Position numbers and translations under genes: made by a program. From the NCBI GenBank assembly GCA_045125245.1, contig JBGVNF010000038.1:1-26512 (forward strand): a stretch of 26,512 nt of DNA, read 5' to 3'. Position 1 is the first letter of the stretch, and each line of letters starts with the position of its first letter. A model generated the notes under the pieces. That model searched no databases and was not told the origin of the DNA. It saw only the letters and a list, made by a program, of their open reading frames with translations. Origin of the DNA: SVEL01 sp045125245 (lineage in GTDB: Bacteria > Bacillota > Clostridia > Lachnospirales > Lachnospiraceae). This document shows, piece after piece, positions 7,658 to 15,531 of this stretch.

Positions 7658-7694
7658 GCCTCCGGCATGGCACTGTTACGGTGTTGCCGAAGGC
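7658..7694. repeat. GC-rich hairpin between ilvE and murL
   Basis: GCCTCCGGCA (7658-7667) and TGCCGAAGGC (7685-7694) form a 10-pair stem. The single mismatch on the plus strand becomes a G-U pair in minus-strand RNA. A weaker CAC/GTG inner stem is present. It follows ilvE in the transcription direction but lacks a T tract, so it is a poor terminator. It may be a dispersed palindromic repeat or a processing or attenuation hairpin. Confidence 0.55.
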
Positions 7695-7707
7695 TAATAT
7701 ATTTACA

Positions 7708-8733
7708 TTATTGAATAACGTGAATCCATCCTTCTGGAGCTTCAATTCTACCCATCTGAATACCTGTAAGAGTATCATAAAGCTTCTTAGTTACAGGACC
7801 CATGTCTTCCATTCCGCTTGGGAAGCAGATTTCCTTGCCGTGATTTACTACCTTACCAACTGGTGAGATAACTGCTGCTGTACCGCAAAGACCACACTCT
7901 GCAAAATTCTCAAGCTCATCTACGTATACTTCTCTCTCTTCAACCTCAAGTCCAAGATAATCCTTAGCAACCTGGATAAGTGAACGACGTGTAATTGAAG
8001 GAAGAATGCTTGATGACTTAGGTGTAACAACCTTACCATCCTTTGTGATAAATAAGAAGTTAGCTCCACCTGTTTCTTCTACCTTAGTTCTTGTCATAGG
8101 ATCAAGATACATGTTCTCATCATATCCTTCTTCATGCGCTGTAACGATTGCATGAAGACTCATTGCGTAGTTAAGACCAGCCTTAACATGACCTGTTCCG
8201 TTTGGAGCTGCTCTATCAAAATCACTTACCTTAATTGTTAATGGCTTAACACCGCCCTTGAAGTATGGACCTACTGGTGTTGCAAAAATTCTAAACTGAT
8301 ATTCCTCTGCTGGCTTTACACCGATAACAGGTGAAGAACCAAACATATATGGTCTAATATATAATGTAGCACCTGAACCATATGGTGGAACATATGCCGC
8401 ATTTGCCTCTACTACCTTAGAAACCGCTTCGATAAACTTATCCTGTGGAAATACAGGCATCTGAAGTCTCTTACAAGAATCTTCCATACGTGATGCATTG
8501 AGATCAGGTCTAAATGTAACGATACGACCATCCTCTGTAGTATAAGCCTTCATACCCTCAAAAACTGTCTGAGCATACTGAAGAACGCCTGCGCACTCAC
8601 TCATTGTAATCATAGAGTCAGATACTAAAGCACCTTCATCCCATGCACCATTCTTATAATTAGACACAAATCTCTTCTCTGTCTCAATATAACCAAAACC
8701 TAGATTTGACCAATCAATATTCTTCTTTTCCAT
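7708..8733 (-). CDS. ilvE: Branched-chain amino acid aminotransferase
   Basis: This 341-residue fold-type IV PLP enzyme carries out the last step of valine, leucine and isoleucine synthesis by moving an amino group from glutamate. The PLP lysine is Lys184 in G-H-V-K-A-G-L-N-Y (181-189). The cofactor-binding E-E-T-G-G-A-N-F (219-226) and the C-terminal G-T-A-A-V-I-S-P-V (284-292) are present. The substrate-side F-E-G-M-K-A-Y (58-64) is normal for the longer, eukaryote-like BCAT group (about 340-360 residues). The length and all motifs look intact. It has its own promoter and is probably a single gene or the head of the run into murL. Codon choice is more biased than in its neighbours, which suggests strong expression. 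Confidence 0.96.
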   Translation of the reverse strand: MEKKNIDWSNLGFGYIETEKRFVSNYKNGAWDEGALVSDSMITMSECAGVLQYAQTVFEGMKAYTTEDGRIVTFRPDLNASRMEDSCKRLQMPVFPQDKFIEAVSKVVEANAAYVPPYGSGATLYIRPYMFGSSPVIGVKPAEEYQFRIFATPVGPYFKGGVKPLTIKVSDFDRAAPNGTGHVKAGLNYAMSLHAIVTAHEEGYDENMYLDPMTRTKVEETGGANFLFITKDGKVVTPKSSSILPSITRRSLIQVAKDYLGLEVEEREVYVDELENFAECGLCGTAAVISPVGKVVNHGKEICFPSGMEDMGPVTKKLYDTLTGIQMGRIEAPEGWIHVIQ

Positions 8734-8757
8734 AATCCATACTTCCTTTCCTATAAG

Positions 8758-8786
8758 AATATAAAATTCTTTACCATTTCTCTCAA
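8758..8786 (-). promoter_or_regulatory. Sigma-A promoter of ilvE
   Basis: TTGAGA (8781-8786) and TATATT (8758-8763) on the minus strand are 17 bases apart, about 25 bases ahead of the ilvE start codon, with AGGAAAGGA in between. No T-box or other attenuator fits in the short leader. Confidence 0.55.
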
Positions 8787-8805
8787 GTTTAGCACTTTTG
8801 AAGGA

Positions 8806-10365
8806 CTATGGCAACAATAACTTTGCAATATACCTAGATACATTAAAATCTCGAATCCCCATATCATCAGTTTCCTCAGATATCACGCACATATAATTTT
8901 CACCGAATTCATCAGGGTTATAAAAAAATAGATATTCTTCGTTTATATATGAGTTATCTATTTCATATTCATACCCCTGCTTCTCCATCCACTCAGCCAC
9001 AGCAGGCGCCGCATCAGCACTTAATTCTAACATAAACTCATAATCATCAAAACTCTCCCCTAAGAAAAACACGCTTTCATTGCCATCTGTTGATGACAAA
9101 TTAACCTTAGCTATAAAATAATCTGGTCGGCTAAATGCAAATGCTATATACAAGCAAGTTACTGTAATTATAGTGTACTTAAATATTGGAAATGTTCCTT
9201 TATATATGTATATAATGACACCCACAAAAACAAAAGCCACTACCAGCAAGCTCCATAACACAAATATACGAAGAAATGTAAGGTAATAAAAACGTATATA
9301 TGTAACCATTCTCACTGCACTAGATGCTATCATTACAAAAGTACAGCAAGACATCGCTGTTAATATTCCCTTTAGTATTTTACTTTCCTTTGAATATCCA
9401 ACACACACAAGTACTATAATCAGATTAATTATACTTACTGCCAATAGCTGAAAAAAGCCTTCCCTTGCATACCTAGAATATGTATATCCATCTGGCAAAT
9501 TAACTTCCCCTGCAAAAAGACATTTTATTTGTATTCCGCTAAATATAATATATATTAATGTAAGCAATAATGTGACAGGAATAACTGCTAAAGGTTCTAT
9601 ATTTTTCTTTTCATTTACATTTTCATCAAGTTCCTTTTTACTTAGATTAGACATAATACAATAACTAATCGTGAACATAAATAAAAACAAAAAAATCAGA
9701 CCTACTATATCCTCTACCCCAACATCTCCAAAAATGTTTATTGCCCAATGCTTAAAAACTATATCAGCACTGCACAACAAAACAAACATAACAACTACCA
9801 CAGGAAGCGCTATAACACATCCTAATAAACCATAAAAATACTTAGAATTATTCTTACTTCGTCTATCCTTATAGTAATCACCAATTTTTTCCCAAAGACT
9901 TCCTATCTCAGCAGTAGAATTAATCGCTGTAACCATCGCAGATGATATGTACTTACTAAATTGCCATTTCTTTGTATTAAACATATTTTCTAGAATAAAA
10001 ACTACTGTCAAAACAAATATTACTACTTTATTCAAAAATATAATACTACCGTCATCTGTGCAAAAGGTTGCTATTCCAAGAACAATTATAGCTATCAAAT
10101 AAAAAATACTCCCCTTCTTTACCGACAACTTCATTTGCTTCAAACAGAATATTACATAAAGCATACCACTTACCACAAACGCACCATACGCCAGTCCCGA
10201 CGGATTTTTATACACAAATAATGCGTATATAACAGCGTGCAATAAGGTAGCTACACAAAAAACAGAAAACCTTTCGTCAAATGGCTGCTTACTTGTTACA
10301 TCTACATTCTCAACTATTATTTCACTTTCTTTATCACATTCAATAAATTGTATTTCCTCGTTCAT
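8806..10365 (-). CDS. DUF4173 family multi-pass membrane protein
   Basis: The 519-residue product has about ten or more hydrophobic segments between residues 35 and 412, then a soluble C-terminal tail of about 105 residues. The segment P-D-G-Y-T-Y-S-R-Y-A-R-E-G-F-F-Q-L (291-307) and the F-Y-Y-L-T-x-L-R run (359-366) are the signature of DUF4173. No biochemical function is known for the family. The reading frame extends 12 codons upstream, but the ATG at 10365 has a strong GGAGGAG at 7 bases, so I chose it. This start overlaps the end of the XRE gene by 26 bases, so translation is probably coupled. The operon (DUF2975, XRE, DUF4173) suggests a membrane function under its own regulator. Confidence 0.85.
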   Translation of the reverse strand: MNEEIQFIECDKESEIIVENVDVTSKQPFDERFSVFCVATLLHAVIYALFVYKNPSGLAYGAFVVSGMLYVIFCLKQMKLSVKKGSIFYLIAIIVLGIATFCTDDGSIIFLNKVVIFVLTVVFILENMFNTKKWQFSKYISSAMVTAINSTAEIGSLWEKIGDYYKDRRSKNNSKYFYGLLGCVIALPVVVVMFVLLCSADIVFKHWAINIFGDVGVEDIVGLIFLFLFMFTISYCIMSNLSKKELDENVNEKKNIEPLAVIPVTLLLTLIYIIFSGIQIKCLFAGEVNLPDGYTYSRYAREGFFQLLAVSIINLIIVLVCVGYSKESKILKGILTAMSCCTFVMIASSAVRMVTYIRFYYLTFLRIFVLWSLLVVAFVFVGVIIYIYKGTFPIFKYTIITVTCLYIAFAFSRPDYFIAKVNLSSTDGNESVFFLGESFDDYEFMLELSADAAPAVAEWMEKQGYEYEIDNSYINEEYLFFYNPDEFGENYMCVISEETDDMGIRDFNVSRYIAKLLLP

Positions 10366-10588
10366 CAATATCTCCTCCCTCTGTCTCAGGAACATATTCA
10401 AATATATCCCCTGGCTGACAGTTCAAGGCCTTGCATATAGCATCTAATGTCTCAAGACGCACTGCCTTTGCCTTGTTATTTTTCAATATGGAGAGATTAG
10501 CAAGAGTAATATCCACTTCATTTGCCAGTTCGGTTAAACTTTTCTTTCTCTTTGCCATCATAACATCAAGATTAATAATAATTGCCAT
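10340..10588 (-). CDS. Small XRE/Cro-type HTH regulator (YozG-like)
   Basis: The 82-residue protein is a single Cro/C1-type helix-turn-helix. It begins M-A-I-I-I-N-L-D-x-x-M-A (1-12), then L-T-E-L-A-N-E-V-D-I-T and L-A-N-L-S-I-L-K (residues 18-36) as the two helices. L-D-A-I-C-K-A-L-N-C-Q-P-G-D-I-F-E-Y (48-65) is the usual YozG-type ending. These small regulators occur almost always next to DUF2975 membrane proteins. The AGGAGG site is about 10 bases from the ATG. The gene lies 14 bases after the DUF2975 stop, and its end overlaps the DUF4173 start. It is the likely binder of the TTATCG motifs in the operon promoter; that is inference. Confidence 0.9.
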   Translation of the reverse strand: MAIIINLDVMMAKRKKSLTELANEVDITLANLSILKNNKAKAVRLETLDAICKALNCQPGDIFEYVPETEGGDIDERGNTIY

Positions 10589-10602
10589 ATCTACACTTCC
10601 TC

Positions 10603-11052
10603 CTATACAGTAAGATCATTTTCTTCTTTGTATTCGATAGCCTGTTCAAACACAAATGCAAGAACCTTACTAAATAAACCGGCAATAATAAATACTAATA
10701 TTACAACTCCCAACGCAACTGTAAGATATACAACACTTCTAACAATAGACATTATAACGATAAAAAAGCTCCACTTAAACATCTTATTAAGACTTACTAC
10801 ATTTTCCATAACAAAGCAGTTTTTTTCAATAACCGTTTTAAATATCTTACGAAGTTCTCTGATAATCACCACTGCCGCTATACCCAGCACAAAATAAATG
10901 ATAACTAGCTCTGCATAATTATCCTTTATTTTATCAAAATAGTTACCTAATAATTTCATACTAAATGGTAATGTGGCTGTAATAACGATACCGCCAAAAA
11001 ACATAAAATCCAAAATGTACTTAGTTAGCTTAATTAACGTTTCTCTCTTCAT
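10603..11052 (-). CDS. DUF2975 family membrane protein
   Basis: The 149-residue protein has four predicted membrane spans (about 12-34, 47-66, 92-110 and 112-134) and ends F-E-Q-A-I-E-Y-K-E-E-N-D-L-T-V (135-149), the hallmark tail of DUF2975. The function is unknown; the family is tied to a YozG-like XRE regulator, which follows here. The frame is open for 13 codons further upstream, but the ATG at 11052 has GGAGG at 5 bases, while the upstream ATG codons have none. It is the first gene of the operon, with a sigma-A promoter 58-86 bases upstream. Confidence 0.88.
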   Translation of the reverse strand: MKRETLIKLTKYILDFMFFGGIVITATLPFSMKLLGNYFDKIKDNYAELVIIYFVLGIAAVVIIRELRKIFKTVIEKNCFVMENVVSLNKMFKWSFFIVIMSIVRSVVYLTVALGVVILVFIIAGLFSKVLAFVFEQAIEYKEENDLTV

Positions 11053-11109
11053 ATTGACCTCCATATGTATATGAACATAATAATTGCGCAATTGTAATGT
11101 TCTAACTGG

Positions 11110-11138
11110 ATAATACTACCATTATTATCGCTTGTCAA
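11110..11138 (-). promoter_or_regulatory. Sigma-A promoter of the DUF2975-XRE-DUF4173 operon
   Basis: On the minus strand, TTGACA (11133-11138) and TATTAT (11110-11115) are 17 bases apart. A CGATAA motif (11125-11130) sits inside the spacer, so a protein bound there would block RNA polymerase. Confidence 0.75.
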
Positions 11139-11215
11139 TTACTTTTTATCGTTTTGCGATAAATAAATTCTATTTTTCGATAAATCATCTTTTCAAAAAT
11201 CGCAAAAATTTATCG
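11125..11215. promoter_or_regulatory. Cluster of five TTATCG/CGATAA motifs (candidate operator)
   Basis: Exact copies of the hexamer lie at 11125-11130 and 11146-11151 (TTATCG), 11157-11162 and 11178-11183 (CGATAA) and 11210-11215 (TTATCG). The second and third form an inverted repeat around TTTTG. Starts of the first four are 21, 11 and 21 bases apart, close to whole helical turns. The cluster overlaps the operon promoter and reaches toward pth. The small XRE protein of the operon is the obvious candidate ligand. Confidence 0.5.
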
Positions 11216-11259
11216 TAAAGATTTTGTTGAATCTGTATTTGCCTTATGTTATCCTTTAT

Positions 11260-11306
11260 TTGTAACTATTCAAAGCCGTACAAATAGGGCTACTGAATAG
11301 TTACAA
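11260..11306. repeat. 47-bp dyad upstream of pth
   Basis: TTGTAACTATTCA (11260-11272) and TGAATAGTTACAA (11294-11306) are perfect 13-bp inverted copies, and AGCC (11274-11277)/GGCT (11288-11291) extend the stem around a 10-base loop. It ends about 28 bases before the pth ribosome site. A run of T follows only after 13 bases, so termination is unlikely. It could be a leader hairpin of pth or a short dispersed repeat. Confidence 0.6.
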
Positions 11307-11348
11307 TTATTATATAAAAATTTTTTCTTCACTTTAGGAGGATTATAT

Positions 11349-11912
11349 ATGTACATTATAGTAGGTTTGGGCAATCCCACATCAAAATATGATAAAACTA
11401 GACACAATGTAGGCTTCGACACTATCGATGCCCTCGCAGATAAATATTCTATAAGCGTTAATAACGCTAAGCACAAGGCTCTCTGTGGTCAGGGAATAAT
11501 CGAAGGAGAAAAAGTCCTTTTAATGAAGCCTCAAACCTTTATGAATCTAAGTGGCGAGGCTGTTATAGATGCTCTTAATTTTTACAAATGTGACCCTGAT
11601 ACTGAGCTTATCGTTATATATGACGATATCAGCATGGACCCAGGTCGTATCCGTATGCGTGGCAAAGGTAGCGCAGGCGGTCACAATGGTATTAAAAATA
11701 TAATTGCCCATCTTGGTTCTGAAAATTTTAGGAGAATCAAAATTGGTGTAGGTGCTAAACCTAATGGTTGGGATTTAGCTGATTTTGTATTGTCAAGATT
11801 TACACCAAATGAGCGAAAATCAATTGATGAAGCAATAGATAAATCATGTGAAGCTGTTAAAACCATATTAAATGATAGTTTTGAAAAAGCTATGAATTTG
11901 TATAATAATTAA
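11349..11912 (+). CDS. pth: Peptidyl-tRNA hydrolase
   Basis: The 187-residue enzyme cleaves the ester bond of peptidyl-tRNA released from stalled ribosomes, recycling the tRNA. Visible catalytic and binding residues: G-L-G-N-P (6-10, Asn9), T-R-H-N-V-G-F (17-23) with catalytic His19, M-N-L-S-G (65-69), Y-D-D (91-93) with Asp92 or Asp93, and G-G-H-N-G (110-114). It has normal length and no breaks. The ATG has AGGAGG at 7 bases. mfd starts 16 bases after its stop, as in the pth-mfd pairs of Bacillus and Clostridia. It is divergent from the DUF2975 operon. No strong promoter was found; one may lie in 11220-11260. Confidence 0.97.
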   Translation: MYIIVGLGNPTSKYDKTRHNVGFDTIDALADKYSISVNNAKHKALCGQGIIEGEKVLLMKPQTFMNLSGEAVIDALNFYKCDPDTELIVIYDDISMDPGRIRMRGKGSAGGHNGIKNIIAHLGSENFRRIKIGVGAKPNGWDLADFVLSRFTPNERKSIDEAIDKSCEAVKTILNDSFEKAMNLYNN

Positions 11913-11928
11913 GGATGGTAACTATTCT

Positions 11929-14900
11929 ATGTTGGACGCATTATCCACACCTTTCAGCGCTCTAGGGGAGCTTGAAAGAGTTAAAGACGAAATAAAAAAA
12001 GGCGCCTGCAATATACAGATAACTGGCTGTATAGATTCAGGACTTGTCCATATGATGAAGCTTGTTTCGGATGATTCAAATCGCAGTTGCAAAGCTACTA
12101 CGATTAATAAAAAAATCATCCTTACTTTTAGCGAACAAAAAGCTAGAGAAATCTATGAAGATATGAAGTTTTTTGATAAGTCCACATACTACTATCCTAG
12201 CAAAGATTTTATCTTCTATAGCGCTGGCTTTAAGGGAAAGCAGATTGTCACCGAGCGTATGCGTGTGCTCAAAGCTATTATAGAGCAGGAACCGGCTACT
12301 ATCGTAACTACCCTAGATTCCCTTATGGATAAATTAGCTCCTCTTTCTATTATAAAGGATTCGTCCATAGTTATTGACTATGATTCTATCATAGATTTGG
12401 AAGCATTTACTATTAAGCTTGTTTCTATGGGCTATGAAAAAGTAGACCAGGTGGAGATGCCTGGTCAGTTTGCCGTGCGCGGAAGTATTTTAGACATTTA
12501 TTCTTTGATAGATGAGCTTCCTTTTAGAATCGACCTTTGGGATGATACTATCGATTCTATAAAATCCTTTGACCCACAGAGTCAGAGAACGGTAGAAAAC
12601 CTTGAGTTAATTACCATATATCCAGCTACAGAATTTATTCTCTCAAAGAAAAGACTAGAAGAAGGTATGGAGAAAATACGAAATGAAGCTAAGGAATATA
12701 GTGACAAATTAAGAAAGGATATGAAAACCGAGGAGGCTCATAGAATTTCTACTACTATAAATGAATTACTAGATTCCCTAGAATACGCTCCTGCCTCAGT
12801 TACTATTGATTCTTACGTAAATTATTTTTACGAAGAACTAGTTTCTCTTATGGATTATTTCCCTATGGATAAATCCATTTTCCTACTTGATGAACCTACT
12901 AGAATTCTTGAACATAGTCAGGCTATTTTCGAAGAATATAGAGAAAGTATGATTTCTCGTTTAGAGAAGGGTTATCTACTTCCAAAAGAAGCTGATGCCG
13001 TATGGGACTACAATAAAATACTTACAAAAATTACTAAATATAATGTGATAAGCTTTACTACTCTTGACCAAAAGCTTAAGATGATTAATCCAAAAGAAAC
13101 CTTCCATATGTCTATGAGAGGTATTAATCCTTACAACAGCAGCTTCGAAACTCTTATAAAGGATTTAAATCATTATAAATCTAAGGGCTTTACTGTGGTT
13201 ATTTTATCAGCCTCAAAGACTAGGGCTATGCGTCTTGCTGATGATTTACTAAATGAATACGGATTAAACGCTTTCTATAGTGACAGCAAAGAGGCTACTT
13301 GTACTTCAGGTCAGATTTTAGTTACTTACGGTAATCTTCATAAAGGCTTTGAATATCCATCCATAAAATTTGCTCTCATAGCAGAAACAGATATTTTTGG
13401 AACTATTAAAAAGAAAAAGAAGAAGACCGCTAAATATTCCGGTCAAAAAATCGCAAGTTTTTCTGACCTAGCTATAAATGATTATGTAGTCCATGAAAAT
13501 CATGGCCTTGGAATATATCGTGGAATTGAAAAAATCACTGTAGATAAAACAGTTAAAGATTATATAAAAATAGAATATGCAAGCAAGGGCAATTTATACA
13601 TCCCGGTTACACAGCTTGATATGATTCAAAAATACGCAAGCGGGGAAGCAAAGGCGCCTAAGCTTAATAAGCTTGGTACTCCTGAATGGAACAAAACCAA
13701 AAGTCGAGTTCGCGCTGCGGTCAAGGATATCGCTGCTGATTTAGTTAAACTTTATGCTTCTCGTCAATCAAAAGACGGATATATATTTGACAAGGATACT
13801 CTCTGGCAGACAGAATTCGAGGAAATGTTCCCATTTGATGAGACAGAGGACCAGCTGACAGCTATTGAAGAAACTAAAAGAGATATGGAAAGCCGCAAGA
13901 TTATGGATAGACTTATCTGCGGTGATGTAGGCTTTGGCAAAACAGAAATTGCTATTAGAGCCGCTTTTAAGGCTGTTCAAAGTGGCAAACAGGTAGTTTT
14001 CCTTGTTCCTACTACTATCCTAGCTCAGCAGCATTACAATAATTTCGTTCAGCGTATGAAGGACTATCCTGTAACTATAGAGCTTATGTCCAGATTCCGT
14101 ACACCAATGCAGCAAAAGCGCGCCATCGAAGGACTTAAGAAGGGCTTTGTAGACATTGTAATAGGCACTCACCGAATTTTATCAAAAGACGTTTCCTTTA
14201 AGGATTTAGGTCTTCTCATTATAGATGAGGAGCAGCGCTTCGGTGTGGCTCATAAGGAAAAGATAAAGCAGCTTAGGGAGAATATCGATGTGCTCACTCT
14301 CACTGCTACTCCTATTCCTAGAACTCTTCATATGAGTTTAGTAGGCATTAGAGATATGAGTGTTCTAGAGGAAGCACCTATAGACCGTATCCCTATCCAA
14401 ACTTATGTGATGGAGCACAATGAAGAAATGATACGAGAAGCCATTCTTAGAGAATTAGCTCGAGGTGGTCAGGTTTACTATGTATATAACCGCGTTAACA
14501 ATATCGACGAGATAACAAACCGTATCGCCGCCTTGGTTCCAGATGCCAATGTAGCTTTTGCTCACGGACAAATGAGCGAACGAAAGCTAGAGCAGATTAT
14601 GTATGATTTTATAAATGGTGATATAGATGTACTTGTTTCTACAACAATTATCGAAACTGGTTTAGATATTTCCAATGCAAATACTATGATTATACACGAA
14701 GCCGACAAGCTCGGACTTTCTCAGCTATATCAGTTAAGAGGAAGAATCGGTCGTTCCAACAGAACCTCCTATGCATTCCTAATGTATAAACGTGATAAAA
14801 TGCTAAAGGAAGTAGCCGAAAAGCGACTTCAGGCTATAAAAGAGTTTACAGATTTAGGAAGTGGCTTTAAAATAGCTATGAGAGATTTAGAAATCCGTGG

Positions 14901-15531
14901 TGCTGGCAATATACTTGGCGCTGAACAAAGCGGACATATGGACGCTGTAGGATATGATTTATACTGTAAGATGCTAAACGAAGCCGTTCTTATTATGAAA
15001 GGTGAAAAGGAAGACTGCGAAGCCTTCGAGACAGCCATTGATTTATATATGGACGCTTATATTCCGCCTTCATATATCAAAAACGAACTTCAAAAGCTTA
15101 ATATCTACAAACGAATCGCCGCTATTGAAAACGATTCTGAATATGATGATATGCTAGATGAACTTAATGATAGATTTGGCGAACCACCAAAAGCAGTTAT
15201 AAATCTTCTAAATATAGCATTATTGAAAACAAATGCTCACGCCGCATATATCCTAGAGATAAAAGGCACTGCCAAGGAATTTAGATTTAATATGTATCAA
15301 AAAGCACCTGTTGACATTACAAAAATCCCTTCTCTTATAGAAAAATATAGAGGCGATTTAAAATTCTTCCCAGATGCCAATCCATATTTTATCTATAATC
15401 CAAATCATAGTTGCAACACAACTTCTATTAAACAAAAAAATGTCACCAAAGACAGGGACAGCTGCTTTGAACAGTTAGATAATGTTATAGAAAATATTAA
15501 ATCCATAATATTTCAGAAAGAGGATAAATAG
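11929..15531 (+). CDS. mfd: Transcription-repair coupling factor Mfd
   Basis: The 1200-residue protein removes RNA polymerase stalled at DNA damage and recruits UvrA. It shows the full Mfd order: UvrB-like N-terminal region (about 1-340), RNA-polymerase interacting CarD-like domain starting Y-V-V-H-E-N-H-G-L-G (519-528), then the RecG-like translocase. The translocase has Walker A G-D-V-G-F-G-K-T-E (665-673), I-D-E-E-Q-R-F-G (765-772), T-A-T-P-I-P-R-T-L (792-800) and Q-L-R-G-R-I-G-R (935-942). The C-terminal autoinhibitory domain (about 1035-1150) is present. Start: the ribosome site is weak (AAGGA, 14 bases away), but the N-terminus fits the family and no better start exists nearby. It is directly joined to the next gene. 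Confidence 0.97.
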   Translation: MLDALSTPFSALGELERVKDEIKKGACNIQITGCIDSGLVHMMKLVSDDSNRSCKATTINKKIILTFSEQKAREIYEDMKFFDKSTYYYPSKDFIFYSAGFKGKQIVTERMRVLKAIIEQEPATIVTTLDSLMDKLAPLSIIKDSSIVIDYDSIIDLEAFTIKLVSMGYEKVDQVEMPGQFAVRGSILDIYSLIDELPFRIDLWDDTIDSIKSFDPQSQRTVENLELITIYPATEFILSKKRLEEGMEKIRNEAKEYSDKLRKDMKTEEAHRISTTINELLDSLEYAPASVTIDSYVNYFYEELVSLMDYFPMDKSIFLLDEPTRILEHSQAIFEEYRESMISRLEKGYLLPKEADAVWDYNKILTKITKYNVISFTTLDQKLKMINPKETFHMSMRGINPYNSSFETLIKDLNHYKSKGFTVVILSASKTRAMRLADDLLNEYGLNAFYSDSKEATCTSGQILVTYGNLHKGFEYPSIKFALIAETDIFGTIKKKKKKTAKYSGQKIASFSDLAINDYVVHENHGLGIYRGIEKITVDKTVKDYIKIEYASKGNLYIPVTQLDMIQKYASGEAKAPKLNKLGTPEWNKTKSRVRAAVKDIAADLVKLYASRQSKDGYIFDKDTLWQTEFEEMFPFDETEDQLTAIEETKRDMESRKIMDRLICGDVGFGKTEIAIRAAFKAVQSGKQVVFLVPTTILAQQHYNNFVQRMKDYPVTIELMSRFRTPMQQKRAIEGLKKGFVDIVIGTHRILSKDVSFKDLGLLIIDEEQRFGVAHKEKIKQLRENIDVLTLTATPIPRTLHMSLVGIRDMSVLEEAPIDRIPIQTYVMEHNEEMIREAILRELARGGQVYYVYNRVNNIDEITNRIAALVPDANVAFAHGQMSERKLEQIMYDFINGDIDVLVSTTIIETGLDISNANTMIIHEADKLGLSQLYQLRGRIGRSNRTSYAFLMYKRDKMLKEVAEKRLQAIKEFTDLGSGFKIAMRDLEIRGAGNILGAEQSGHMDAVGYDLYCKMLNEAVLIMKGEKEDCEAFETAIDLYMDAYIPPSYIKNELQKLNIYKRIAAIENDSEYDDMLDELNDRFGEPPKAVINLLNIALLKTNAHAAYILEIKGTAKEFRFNMYQKAPVDITKIPSLIEKYRGDLKFFPDANPYFIYNPNHSCNTTSIKQKNVTKDRDSCFEQLDNVIENIKSIIFQKEDK

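Noticed and set aside
7885..7896. Redox CXXC switch in IlvE as in human BCATm
   Set aside because: C-G-L-C lies a few residues ahead of the place of the human C-x-x-C, so the analogy is not supported.
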